Shown: positions 1 through 8,067 of the stretch, piece by piece
How positions within the stretch are numbered: position 1 is the stretch's first letter
How the letters are laid out: each line of letters starts with the position of its first letter
Translations under genes and position numbers: made by a program
The notes under the pieces: model-generated
The model's input: the letters and a program-made list of their open reading frames with translations, nothing else
What the model was told of the DNA's origin: nothing
Databases searched by the model: none
NCBI GenBank assembly: GCA_045130235.1
Contig: JBGUPJ010000033.1
Span: forward strand, 1-20,798
Source: UBA1756 sp045130235
GTDB taxonomy: Bacteria > Bacteroidota > Bacteroidia > Bacteroidales > WCHB1-69
Length of the DNA: 20,798 nt
Direction of reading: 5' to 3'

Positions 1-369
1 GAACGGCTCCCTTATTATTTGCACTATCTTCAATCAAATCCTGACATGCAAGAAGTCACTTTCTCTTGGTCGGGCTCCTCTCCTGAATTACATTGTATAA
101 ATACGATAATTGAAAAATATGAAATCAGGGATCGATATTACTATTGGAGTGCAATGCTGATTTCGCATCCCAGTTTTGCCCCAAATTGTGATTGGCTTTT
201 CATTGGCTACGACAATGTGCCCCAAAACGAAGTGCGATTTTATAAAAAGATTTTTCTAATAAAAAGGCATCGGCATGGCTTCAAAAAACGTTCTCCTTGG
301 GCTCCATTGTTCAATCCAGACAACATTGACCGCATTTACAAAGAACTATATAATGGGAATAGTGATTAA
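1..369 (+). CDS. Hypothetical protein, 3' part only (5' end lies outside the window)
   Basis: The reading frame is open from the first base of the window and stops at TAA 367-369, giving at least 122 residues. A TTG at 19 could be read as a start, but the frame continues upstream of it, so a gene cut by the window edge is more likely. The visible part is rich in aromatic and basic residues (YYYW, FYKK, KRHRHGFKKR) and has no signal peptide, membrane segment or motif that I recognise. No terminator hairpin follows; the 250 bases downstream hold repeats and then a promoter for the next gene. I cannot assign a function. Confidence 0.6.
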   Translation, partial: ERLPYYLHYLQSNPDMQEVTFSWSGSSPELHCINTIIEKYEIRDRYYYWSAMLISHPSFAPNCDWLFIGYDNVPQNEVRFYKKIFLIKRHRHGFKKRSPWAPLFNPDNIDRIYKELYNGNSD

Positions 370-400
370 CCCTTCTCCCGCCATGCCCCACACCCCTTCC

Positions 401-461
401 CCGCATCCCCGTATAACCGCATCCCCGCCCATTGTACATTGTACATTGTCAATTGTACATT
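401..461. repeat. Short direct repeats: CCGCATCCCCG twice, then ATTGTAC heptamers
   Basis: CCGCATCCCCG occurs at 401-411 and again at 417-427. It is followed by four head-to-tail heptamers at 431-458: ATTGTAC, ATTGTAC, the variant ATTGTCA, then ATTGTAC, and a final ATT. Each ATTGTAC plus the next base contains the palindrome TGTACA. The stretch lies in the spacer between the partial first gene and the C10 peptidase gene. No gene is supported here. Confidence 0.8.
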
Positions 462-542
462 CTCCCGCGGCGCGGCACCGCCATTCTTCCTCATATCTTC
501 CCATCCCCCAAAAACAATGTCGTGAAAAAGTTGGGAGGAGTC

Positions 543-573
543 GTTGGTATTTGGTAATTTTTCATTACTTTTG
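543..573 (+). promoter_or_regulatory. Bacteroidota-type promoter of the C10 peptidase gene
   Basis: The -7 box TACTTTTG at 566-573 fits the Bacteroidota consensus TAnnTTTG. A TTG at 544-546 lies 19 bases upstream, the expected distance for the -33 element. Transcription would start about 580-585, leaving a leader of roughly 40 bases before the ATG at 622. Confidence 0.75.
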
Positions 574-621
574 CAGCCTGCATTTTGCAGTTGTATATTT
601 TTAATTTATCTCTACAAAAGT

Positions 622-2709
622 ATGAAAAAGACCTTTACATTTTTCGCTGCCCTGCTGATGTTAACGCTGACCTTGCAGGCCAACCCAGTGACGCAGGAAC
701 AGGCCACTACGGTGTGCCGCAACTTCTTGGCACAGAAGCAGGCCAACCACAATGTTGAAAGTGCGGAGTTCCAGTACCTGAAGACCGCCTTCCACAACGG
801 TGAGGCTTACGCCTATATCTTCCGCTGTCTGCCGGTGGGCTATGTGGCCATCTCCGCCTCCGACCATTTCGACCCCGTGGTGTGCTACTCTTTCGAGAGC
901 GACTTCCTGTCGAATCCTGGCTTCGATTTCGCCATGGAGGCCTACGGCAACATCATCACCTACCAAGAGCGTATCGGTAAGGACTTTACCGATGAGGTGG
1001 CCGCTCGTTGGCAGCACTATCTGTCCAGCGATTTCACCGCAGAACCCACCCGCGCTGTGGTGGTATCGCCGCTCATCACCACCAAGTGGAATCAAGGTCT
1101 TTATTTCAACACCTACTGTCCGTGGGACATCCATGGCGATGACGGTCGCGTGGTGACGGGCTGTGTGGCCACAGCCATGAGCCAGGTGATGAACTACCAT
1201 GGTCACCCCTATACGGGGCTCGGCGGCTCGTCGTATATCCCGCAGCCTTACGGCCGTCAAACGGTGAGATTTTTTGAGCAGACGTATAACTATAATGCGA
1301 TGCCCAATGTGCCGAGCGGCTACTCCAATGAGATGGCTAAGCTGCTTTACCACTGTGGAGTAGCAGTGCAGATGGGATACAGCGCTGGCGGTTCGGGCGC
1401 CCACAGCGTTACTGCCGCAGAAGCCATGCGCCGCCACTTCAAATACGACTCCGCATGGATCTGTCCGCGCCACCTCTACGACTCCATCCATGAGTGGCAC
1501 GATGTGCTGAAGAGCGAGCTCGACCTCCGTCGTCCTATCTATTACTCTGCTAACAACGGTCAAGGCGGTCACGCCTTTGTGGTGGATGGTTACGACGAGG
1601 ACTCCAAGTTCCATGTCAACTGGGGCTGGGGCGGCAGCGGCGACTCCTACTTCACCATCTCCGACAACAACCCCTCCGACATGATGAGCTATATCTATAA
1701 CGCCGAGGCCATCCGTTTGGCGATTCCTGTGACCGACGCGCCGGGCGCCTGCCACGGCTCCTACCGAATCGATGCTGCCAACGGAACCTTCTACTCGGGT
1801 ATGCCCACCCGCAACTACGACCCCAACACCGAGTGCCAGTGGATGATTGCCGCACCGGAAGCCTCGCGCTACACCTTCCATTTCGACCGCTTTGAAACCG
1901 AAGAGAACAACGATGTGCTCACCATCTACAACGGTCCCTCCGTGTCTGACGGCGTCGCCGGCACCTTCAGCGGAAGTACCATCCCCAGCAATGTTACGGT
2001 AAACGCCGACAGCGTGCTGGTGACCTTCACCACCGACGGACAGAACCAGTACAAGGGCTTCCAGATCAGCTACAACACCATCACCGCCTCGCAGTACTGC
2101 TCCGACGCCACCATCAACACCCCTGGTCCTACCACCATCACCGACGGCAGCGGCGACAACCCATACCGCAACAACACCGTCTGCACCTGGACCATCAACG
2201 CGCCCAATATGAGCCGCTGCTACTTCAGCTTCCCGCAGCTTGAGTTCGGTAGCGGTGACTTTGTGGAGATTTACAACGCCACCACCACGCCGGCAACCCT
2301 CCTCCACCGCTTCGACAACCAGAACTACCCCGAAAGCGATGTGCTCAGCTTCGATTACGGCAAGATGAAAGTGCGCTTCGTGGCCGACAACTGGGATGTG
2401 GACAACGGATTTACGATTACCGTAGAACCTGTGACCGCGGTCAACGATTATGCTGGTGTGAGCGACCTTCGCATCTACCCCAATCCCGCCAATAATGTGT
2501 TGAATGTCAATTTCTTCTCTGAAAAATCACAACCCGTCACTTGTACTATTTCCGATATGAGCGGTCGCACCGTAAAGAGCATCCAGTACCAGCACAATGG
2601 TGGACTTTTCGAGGAAAAGATGGATGTGAATGAGCTGGCTAAGGGCATTTACATGCTCCGTATTCAGACCGATGAGGGTTGCTCGGTGGAGAAATTCATC
2701 CATGAGTAA
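622..2709 (+). CDS. Secreted C10-family (streptopain-like) cysteine peptidase with two CUB domains and T9SS sorting tail
   Basis: This 695-residue protein is a predicted secreted protease. I chose the ATG at 622 rather than an in-frame upstream GTG at 544 because it gives a clean signal peptide (MKK, then a hydrophobic stretch ending near residue 20) and because the promoter lies at 543-573. Residues about 21-140 resemble the Spi inhibitory propeptide. The peptidase domain (about 145-375) shows the nucleophile Cys181 in VTGCVATAMSQ, His317 in GQGGHAFVVDGY, and Asn333 with Trp334 and Trp336 in HVNWGWGG, as in streptopain and interpain. Two CUB-like beta domains start near Cys377 and Cys493. 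Residues about 612-695 form a T9SS type A sorting domain (IYPNPA, then SGRTV and KGIYMLRI). It should be exported by Sec, passed through T9SS and activated by loss of the propeptide. It stands alone with its own promoter. Family assignment is strong; the substrate is unknown. Confidence 0.93.
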   Translation: MKKTFTFFAALLMLTLTLQANPVTQEQATTVCRNFLAQKQANHNVESAEFQYLKTAFHNGEAYAYIFRCLPVGYVAISASDHFDPVVCYSFESDFLSNPGFDFAMEAYGNIITYQERIGKDFTDEVAARWQHYLSSDFTAEPTRAVVVSPLITTKWNQGLYFNTYCPWDIHGDDGRVVTGCVATAMSQVMNYHGHPYTGLGGSSYIPQPYGRQTVRFFEQTYNYNAMPNVPSGYSNEMAKLLYHCGVAVQMGYSAGGSGAHSVTAAEAMRRHFKYDSAWICPRHLYDSIHEWHDVLKSELDLRRPIYYSANNGQGGHAFVVDGYDEDSKFHVNWGWGGSGDSYFTISDNNPSDMMSYIYNAEAIRLAIPVTDAPGACHGSYRIDAANGTFYSGMPTRNYDPNTECQWMIAAPEASRYTFHFDRFETEENNDVLTIYNGPSVSDGVAGTFSGSTIPSNVTVNADSVLVTFTTDGQNQYKGFQISYNTITASQYCSDATINTPGPTTITDGSGDNPYRNNTVCTWTINAPNMSRCYFSFPQLEFGSGDFVEIYNATTTPATLLHRFDNQNYPESDVLSFDYGKMKVRFVADNWDVDNGFTITVEPVTAVNDYAGVSDLRIYPNPANNVLNVNFFSEKSQPVTCTISDMSGRTVKSIQYQHNGGLFEEKMDVNELAKGIYMLRIQTDEGCSVEKFIHE

Positions 2710-2781
2710 TCAATAAACCGATAAACAACACATTGTTACTAAAAAACAACTTGTTTTAGCATTATCCAAACGACGTTTTTT

Positions 2782-2789
2782 TAATTTTG
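2782..2789 (+). promoter_or_regulatory. -7 promoter box ahead of aqpZ
   Basis: TAATTTTG at 2782-2789, followed by CA, matches TAnnTTTG. No convincing -33 element lies 18-20 bases upstream. It is the only promoter-like box I see ahead of the gene run from 2832 to 11802. Confidence 0.6.
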
Positions 2790-2831
2790 CATTTCAAACA
2801 ACTTTATTATTAACCTTTAAATTTTATCACT

Positions 2832-3548
2832 ATGGAAAACACATGTTGTAATTACAAAAAGTACATCGCCGAGATGATCGGTACTTGTGTGCTTGTGCTC
2901 ATGGGCTGCGGTGCTGCTGCATTGGCTGGCGGTACTGATGCTGGTGCAATCGGCTGGGCTGGTGTATCATTGGCCTTCGGTCTTTCTGTAATGGTGATGG
3001 TTTATGCCATTGGCCCCATCTCTGGTTGCCACATCAACCCTGCCATTACGCTCGCTATGTTCATCAATCGTAAAATTTCGGGCAAGGATGCTTTGATGTA
3101 CGTTGCTTCCCAGATTATTGGTGCGTTCATTGGTATTCTCCTTCTCGGATGGATTGCCGGTCATTTTAATGGCTTGGCTGTCAATGCTGTTGACCCCTAT
3201 GATCTCGGCTACACTACCACTCAGGCCTTTGTCTGTGAGTTTGTGATGACCTGCCTCTTCCTGTTGGTGATCTTCGGTGCCACCAGCGAGAAAGCTCCTG
3301 CCGGATTTGCTGGTATTGCCATCGGTTTGAGCTTGACCCTCATCCACTTGGTCTCCATCCCGGTTACCAACACCTCTGTCAACCCGGCTCGTTCCATCGC
3401 CGCTGCTGTGGTGGATTGGGATCTTAACTGCGGTGTTACCGACATGTGGCTCTTCATCATTGCTCCTCTGGCTGGTGCTGCCGTAGCTGCCTTGATTTGG
3501 AGATGTTTGTCTTCTGAGACAAAGTGCGAAAAAAGTGCAAATGAATAA
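2832..3548 (+). CDS. aqpZ: Aquaporin Z, water channel
   Basis: A 238-residue inner-membrane channel of the MIP family that lets water cross quickly during osmotic change. Both signature NPA boxes are present: Asn69-Pro-Ala in GCHINPAIT and Asn184-Pro-Ala in TSVNPARS. The selectivity filter residues match E. coli AqpZ (Phe43, His174, Thr183, Arg189): here Phe49, His172, Thr181 and Arg187. This points to a strict water channel and not a glycerol facilitator. Six membrane helices and two half helices fit the length; E. coli AqpZ has 231 residues. A short cysteine-containing N-terminus (MENTCCNYKK) precedes the first helix and the tail is charged. The stop is only 6 bases from the tsaB start. It is the first gene of the run and is preceded by a TAnnTTTG box. 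Confidence 0.96.
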   Translation: MENTCCNYKKYIAEMIGTCVLVLMGCGAAALAGGTDAGAIGWAGVSLAFGLSVMVMVYAIGPISGCHINPAITLAMFINRKISGKDALMYVASQIIGAFIGILLLGWIAGHFNGLAVNAVDPYDLGYTTTQAFVCEFVMTCLFLLVIFGATSEKAPAGFAGIAIGLSLTLIHLVSIPVTNTSVNPARSIAAAVVDWDLNCGVTDMWLFIIAPLAGAAVAALIWRCLSSETKCEKSANE

Positions 3549-3554
3549 TCGGAC

Positions 3555-4250
3555 ATGTCCTATCTTTTAAGTATAGACACATCCACCTCAATCTGCTCGG
3601 TGGCTCTTTCGAGAGGCATCGAGCAGGTTGCTTTTCGTGAAACGGCGGAAGGCCGCTCTCACGCCCATATTTTGATGCCTTTTATCGAGGAGGTGCTGCA
3701 GGAAGGCGGCATCGCCCCCGGTCACCTCAATGCTGTAGCTGTGAGCATGGGCCCCGGCTCGTACACGGGTCTCCGTATTGGGGTGTCAACAGCAAAAGGG
3801 CTGTGCTATGCGCTGGGTATTCCGTTCATCGCCATCCCCACGTTGCAGGTGATGGCCGCCGGAGCGGTGGCAGCGGAAGCGCCAGCCGCCGGCACGCTGG
3901 TCTGTCCCATGCTGGACGCTCGCCGCATGGAGGTTTTTTCCGCCCTGTACAACAGTGACCTACAGGAGGTAGAACCCTATTCTGCCAAGATTATCGAGGC
4001 GGACAGTTTACGTGAGCTGCTCGACCGCCAGCCGGTGCTGTTCTGTGGCGACGGCATGGCCAAGTGCCGCGAGCTGCTGTCGGTCCACCCGAATGCCCGC
4101 TTCAACACCACGCCCATCTCCGCCCGCTGGATGGCCCCGCTTGCCCTGCGCAAGTTCGAGAGCCAGCAGTTTGAGGATGTGGCCTACTGCGAACCCGACT
4201 ACGGCAAGGCCTACATCGCCGCCAAACCCAACGTGAAAGGACTGCACTGA
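3555..4250 (+). CDS. tsaB: tRNA threonylcarbamoyladenosine biosynthesis protein TsaB
   Basis: A 231-residue protein of the ASKHA fold, also known as YeaZ. With TsaD and TsaE it forms the complex that transfers threonylcarbamoyl from threonylcarbamoyl-AMP to A37 of tRNAs reading ANN codons; TsaB itself is the non-catalytic dimerising partner of TsaD. The N-terminal strand-loop LLSIDTSTSICSVAL and the motif MGPGSYTGLRIGVSTAKGL are family hallmarks, and the length is typical. Its ATG lies 6 bases after aqpZ, and its TGA shares one base with the next ATG (TGATG), which suggests translational coupling. tsaD and tsaE are not in this window. The gene is normally essential, so its place in the run implies steady expression of the operon. 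Confidence 0.95.
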   Translation: MSYLLSIDTSTSICSVALSRGIEQVAFRETAEGRSHAHILMPFIEEVLQEGGIAPGHLNAVAVSMGPGSYTGLRIGVSTAKGLCYALGIPFIAIPTLQVMAAGAVAAEAPAAGTLVCPMLDARRMEVFSALYNSDLQEVEPYSAKIIEADSLRELLDRQPVLFCGDGMAKCRELLSVHPNARFNTTPISARWMAPLALRKFESQQFEDVAYCEPDYGKAYIAAKPNVKGLH

Positions 4251-5074
4251 TGGAACGGAAGAAGAACACCAACGTGATTGCCATTACCGACCACTCACCG
4301 GTCGGTAATGCCGCTATAATGTACGGCGCCTCGCTGGCCCGCTTCTTCGAGTCTTCCCTCACCATCGTCACCAACTTCTCGTTCGAGCCGCTTCTCCAGC
4401 CTCGCCTCGGCAATGGCGATTTTCTCGCAACACTTCAGCAGGCCCAATCCATGGTGGAGGTGATTGTGAACGAGATACCTTTACTGCCGAAAGATCTGCA
4501 CGCCATAGCCGAGTCGGCCAACCATATCATGTACGTGATCGGTGTGTCGCGCAACTCGGCGGCACAGTTCAACCCGTCGCGGGCCTTGAAGTTCATCGCC
4601 CCGTCGCGGCTGCCCGTCATGGCGGTGTGTGAAGCGCCCGTCGGCGACCCGCAATGGCAGAACATCCTCCTGTCGGTGGATGTGGACCTGCCCGCCAAGG
4701 AAAAAGCCCTGTGGGCCGGCTATTTCAGCCGCTACGGCAAATCCAACATCCATATTCTTCATAATGAATACCAGGATTCCATCTCTAAAGACAAACTGTC
4801 TGATTTGATGGATTTTATCAATAAATTATATGAGAATTTAGAAATCACTCCCGTCCCTCACATCATCACCCCTAAAGCCTACAATTTAGACCAATATGCG
4901 GTGGATCATGCCGACGACTATCAGGCTGCAGCATTGGTCGTGATGACCACTACCCACAAGACTTTTATCGACCGGATTTTCGGCACCCGTGAGAAACAAC
5001 TTCTCGCCAACCCGCAAAATCTCCCCATACTTTTCATCAACGAACGTGACGATTTGTTTGTGCTTTGCACTTAA
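4250..5074 (+). CDS. Tandem universal stress protein (UspA family)
   Basis: A 274-residue cytoplasmic protein that reads as two Usp domains in a row. The first (about residues 6-130) begins with the strand NVIAITDHSPVGNAAIMYGASLA and ends at LPVMAVCEAP. The second (about 140-270) begins with WQNILLSVDVD and ends in FGTREKQLLANPQNLPILFINE, the usual Usp C-terminal pattern. The classical ATP-binding signature (GxxG, nine residues, G[S/T]) is incomplete in both halves, so nucleotide binding is uncertain. Proteins of this family build up in starvation and other stresses. The start codon overlaps the tsaB stop by one base. It lies between tsaB and the glycosyltransferase in what looks like a single transcript. 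Family call is fairly sure; the precise role is unknown. Confidence 0.8.
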   Translation: MERKKNTNVIAITDHSPVGNAAIMYGASLARFFESSLTIVTNFSFEPLLQPRLGNGDFLATLQQAQSMVEVIVNEIPLLPKDLHAIAESANHIMYVIGVSRNSAAQFNPSRALKFIAPSRLPVMAVCEAPVGDPQWQNILLSVDVDLPAKEKALWAGYFSRYGKSNIHILHNEYQDSISKDKLSDLMDFINKLYENLEITPVPHIITPKAYNLDQYAVDHADDYQAAALVVMTTTHKTFIDRIFGTREKQLLANPQNLPILFINERDDLFVLCT

Positions 5075-5095
5075 CAGACAATAAGATACATTACC

Positions 5096-7264
5096 ATGAA
5101 AAACAAGAATCTCCTCCGATATATCCTCTTCATTGTGGTGGCGTTGTTGGCCTACGGCGATACGCTGTGGCTGAAATATGCCTCCGATGACAGGATGATT
5201 ATTTATGAGAATGACTACACCCTCCAGGGCGATGTGAAGAGTGTGATGACCAAGGATGCCTTCACGGGCTATTTCGGTGAGGGCGATCAGTTGGTGGCCG
5301 GCGGGCGCTATCGTCCGTTGTCGCAACTGACCTTTATGGCCGAATATCAGGCATTTGGAGGAAAGATAAAAGATGAGGTCGGCCTGCACCGCGCCCCTCA
5401 AAACGAAGAGTTGTTCGCCAACAGCGCACTTCCCTACATTCAGCACGGCATCAACGTGATCTATTTCATCCTGCTTTGTTGTCTCATTTACATCACTTTA
5501 CAAAAAATATTCCCCCAATTTGAAAACGAAAAGTGGTATTTGTCGCTGCCTTTCCTCGCCACCTTGCTTTTTTTGTTGCATCCTCTTCATACAGAGGTAG
5601 TTGCCAATATTAAAGGTCGGGATGAGATGATGAGTATGTTAGGGGCGATGGTGGCGTTGTTCACCGCCTTGAAGTTTGTGGAAAGCCGGAAATGGTGGTG
5701 GCTGGCGCTGTCGTTTGTAGGGATGCTTTTCGGATTGTTTTCCAAAGAAAATGCCGTCACTTTCCTCGCGGTGATTCCGCTGTCCTTGCTATTCAAGGGA
5801 ACGGAACGGAAACTCGACTATGTGTGGACCGTGCTGCCCGCGCTGGTGGCCTCCGCCATTTTCATCGTGGTGCGGTCGCGCGTGTTGGGCGGGATGCTCG
5901 ACACCACCCATCAGGAGCTAATGCTCAACAATCCGTTTGTGAATGCCACTAAGAGTCAGGAAATTGCCACAGTGCTGCTCACCTGGGGCATCTATTTCAA
6001 ACTGCTGATTTTCCCGCACCCGCTCACCCACGACTACTATCCCCACCAAATCGAAATTACCAATTTCAGCAATGGCGTAGTTTGGTTCGTGTTATTGATT
6101 GTCTTGGCGATGTTGGCGTATGTGGTGTATGTTCTGGTGCAAATTTTTAAAGGGAAAAGAAGTGATAATCAGATATTTGCGTTTGGTATCGCTCTTTTCT
6201 TCATCACCTTTTCCATTACGTCCAACCTGCTGTTCAACATCGGTACTTTTATGAACGAGCGTTTTATGTTCATGCCGTTGTTGGGGTTCGCACTCGTTGT
6301 GGCGTATGCGTTCCAGAAGTGGGCAGCGTGGGGGGTGAAGATGCGGCAAGAGGTGGTAAAGCGGAGGATGAGACAGACAGACACGATGCCCGCATGGGTT
6401 ACGGCTCCCATTGCCATGGTGGTGGTTTTCGTGCTGCTTTGTACCGCTTATACAGGTAAAACGGCGGTGCGAAATTTAGCTTGGTATGATGATAACAAGC
6501 TGTTTATCACTGATGTGGAGACATCCAACAAAAGCATGAAGTGTACCTTGTCGGCAGGTGGCAGTTATCTCAATCTTTACAAAAATGAGAAAAATCCGAA
6601 GAAAAAAAGCAAATACCTCAAGGAAGCTGAGAAATATTTGAATAAGGCGTTGACCTTGGGACGCTCCGACACGGATACGTGGAGTTTGTTGGGTCAGTTG
6701 TATTTTTTCAAGAAAGATTATGTGAATGCGGCGCGATGCTATACCAATGTGCTACAGGGCAAACCTGACGATAAAATGGCTTTGGAGAATTTGGAGATGA
6801 TGAAGGGCGCATCGGTGGTGGAGGCCAACCGGCTGATTGAGGAGGGAAAGCGTGCGGAAGCCTTGGCTTTGGCGAAGTCGGCCATCGTGGATGACCCCAA
6901 CTCGCCGGCCCTGCTCAACATAATGGGGCGCTTGACTGGCGAAATGGCGGCGGCAGAATTAGCGCAGGCTGAAAACGCTTTGCAGGCACAACCCGACAAC
7001 AGGACATTGCAGCAGACCATCCAACAGAAAAAGGCCGCCATGCAGCAGTCTATCGCCTACTTGGAACGCGCCCACGAACTCGACCCCGACTATGCCAGCG
7101 CATGCGAGAACCTCGGCATCGCTTACGCTTCATTGCACCGCTTTAGCGAGGCTATTCCATTGTTGGAGAGAGCGTTGGAACTTTATACTACAGAAAAAGA
7201 CATTGAGCGTACCCGCAGCAACCTTGAAATGATGAAACAGGCGAGCGGGAAAATCAAAAAATAA
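5096..7264 (+). CDS. TMTC-like GT-C membrane glycosyltransferase with C-terminal TPR repeats
   Basis: A 722-residue polytopic membrane protein. The N-terminal 480 residues resemble the TMTC and PMT group of GT-C enzymes, which move a sugar, usually mannose, from a lipid-phosphate carrier to a protein. It shows an acidic pair in the first extracytoplasmic loop (Asp31-Asp32 in YASDDRMI), then RYRPLSQLTF at 72-80, and the motif HPLHTEVVANIKGRDE at 162-177, very like the TMTC pattern HPIHTEAVA..GR.E. About 10 membrane segments follow one another up to about residue 455. Residues about 500-715 form TPR helices (for example SACENLGIAYASLHRFSEAIPLLERALEL in its parts), possibly used to hold a substrate protein. 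It starts 21 bases after the Usp gene and ends 6 bases before the AMP nucleosidase gene. Sugar donor and target are not known; Bacteroidota are known for protein O-glycosylation, which is a possible role. Confidence 0.78.
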   Translation: MKNKNLLRYILFIVVALLAYGDTLWLKYASDDRMIIYENDYTLQGDVKSVMTKDAFTGYFGEGDQLVAGGRYRPLSQLTFMAEYQAFGGKIKDEVGLHRAPQNEELFANSALPYIQHGINVIYFILLCCLIYITLQKIFPQFENEKWYLSLPFLATLLFLLHPLHTEVVANIKGRDEMMSMLGAMVALFTALKFVESRKWWWLALSFVGMLFGLFSKENAVTFLAVIPLSLLFKGTERKLDYVWTVLPALVASAIFIVVRSRVLGGMLDTTHQELMLNNPFVNATKSQEIATVLLTWGIYFKLLIFPHPLTHDYYPHQIEITNFSNGVVWFVLLIVLAMLAYVVYVLVQIFKGKRSDNQIFAFGIALFFITFSITSNLLFNIGTFMNERFMFMPLLGFALVVAYAFQKWAAWGVKMRQEVVKRRMRQTDTMPAWVTAPIAMVVVFVLLCTAYTGKTAVRNLAWYDDNKLFITDVETSNKSMKCTLSAGGSYLNLYKNEKNPKKKSKYLKEAEKYLNKALTLGRSDTDTWSLLGQLYFFKKDYVNAARCYTNVLQGKPDDKMALENLEMMKGASVVEANRLIEEGKRAEALALAKSAIVDDPNSPALLNIMGRLTGEMAAAELAQAENALQAQPDNRTLQQTIQQKKAAMQQSIAYLERAHELDPDYASACENLGIAYASLHRFSEAIPLLERALELYTTEKDIERTRSNLEMMKQASGKIKK

Positions 7265-7270
7265 TACACC

Positions 7271-8065
7271 ATGAATAACAAACAAGAAATCGTAGAAAAC
7301 TGGCTGCCCCGCTACACGGGCGTGCCGTTGGATGGGTTCGGTCAATATATTATTCTGACCAACTTCAAAGATTATGTGAAGCATTTTGCTGAGATGATGG
7401 GTGCTGAGATTAGGGGAGAGGACCGACCCATGCAGAGTGCCACCAAAGACAACATCTCCATCATCAACTTCCAGATGGGCAGTCCTATGGCGGCCACCAT
7501 CATGGACCTGCTGACGGCCATCATGCCGAAGGCAGTGCTGTTTTTGGGGAAGACCGGCAGTCTGAAGAGCTATATCGGTTTAGGAGAGCTGATTCTGCCC
7601 ATCGCCGCCATCCGGGGCGAAGGTACTTCCAACGACTATTTCCCGCCTGAGGTGCCGGCGCTGCCCGCCTTCAACCTCGAGAAGGCCATCTCTACCACCA
7701 TCCGCGACCACGGCCGCGAGTACTGGACCGGCACGGTTTATACCACCAACCGTCGCGTGTGGGAACACGACGAGGAGTTCAAGAGCTACCTCCGCCGCAT
7801 CCGCACCACTGCCGTTGACATGGAGACCGCCACGCTCTTCTCGGTCGGCTTCTACAACCGCATCCCCACCGGCGCGCTGCTGCTCGTCTCCGACCAGCCG
7901 ATGCAACCCGACGGCATCAAGACCGAGAAGTCCGACAAGGCCGTCACCGCCAATTATGCCAAAGAACATCTCCAAATTGGAATAGAATCATTACAACAAC
8001 TTATCAATAAGGGAATTACAGTAAAACATCTGCGTTTCGACTATTACGAAGGAGAGGATAAATAA
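7271..8065 (+). CDS. amn: AMP nucleosidase, short Bacteroidota type
   Basis: A 264-residue cytoplasmic enzyme of the purine nucleoside phosphorylase/UDP phosphorylase superfamily. It should split AMP into adenine and ribose 5-phosphate and so help set adenylate levels. Visible family features are the glycine-rich FLGKTGSLKSYIGLGELILP, the substrate-binding segment AVDMETATLF (Asp183, Met184, Glu185) and the catalytic-type Asp208 in LLVSDQPMQPDG. The E. coli enzyme is about 480 residues with an extra N-terminal regulatory domain; the version here lacks that domain, as is usual in this phylum. It is 6 bases after the glycosyltransferase and 2 bases before the CLC gene. Other nucleoside phosphorylases are the main alternative. 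Confidence 0.85.
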   Translation: MNNKQEIVENWLPRYTGVPLDGFGQYIILTNFKDYVKHFAEMMGAEIRGEDRPMQSATKDNISIINFQMGSPMAATIMDLLTAIMPKAVLFLGKTGSLKSYIGLGELILPIAAIRGEGTSNDYFPPEVPALPAFNLEKAISTTIRDHGREYWTGTVYTTNRRVWEHDEEFKSYLRRIRTTAVDMETATLFSVGFYNRIPTGALLLVSDQPMQPDGIKTEKSDKAVTANYAKEHLQIGIESLQQLINKGITVKHLRFDYYEGEDK

Positions 8066-8067
8066 TC

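Noticed and set aside
401..461. CRISPR-like array
   Set aside because: Units are only 7 to 11 bases and have no regular spacers; no cas genes are nearby.
275..604. 109-codon open frame over the repeat spacer
   Set aside because: It overlaps the end of the first gene, runs through repeats and the promoter, and has low-complexity Pro/His content.
544..621. Upstream GTG start for the C10 peptidase, adding 26 residues
   Set aside because: It overlaps the promoter and would bury the signal peptide; the ATG at 622 is better.
661..2307. 548-codon open frame on the minus strand, antisense to the C10 peptidase
   Set aside because: It lies wholly inside a gene with clear domains. Its composition (rich in Val, Gly, His, Ala) is what the reverse of GC-rich codons gives, and it has no promoter.
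2739..2759. Possible terminator hairpin after the C10 peptidase gene
   Set aside because: The CTAAAAAACAA and TTGTTTTAG arms are mismatched in length, have almost no loop and no T tract.
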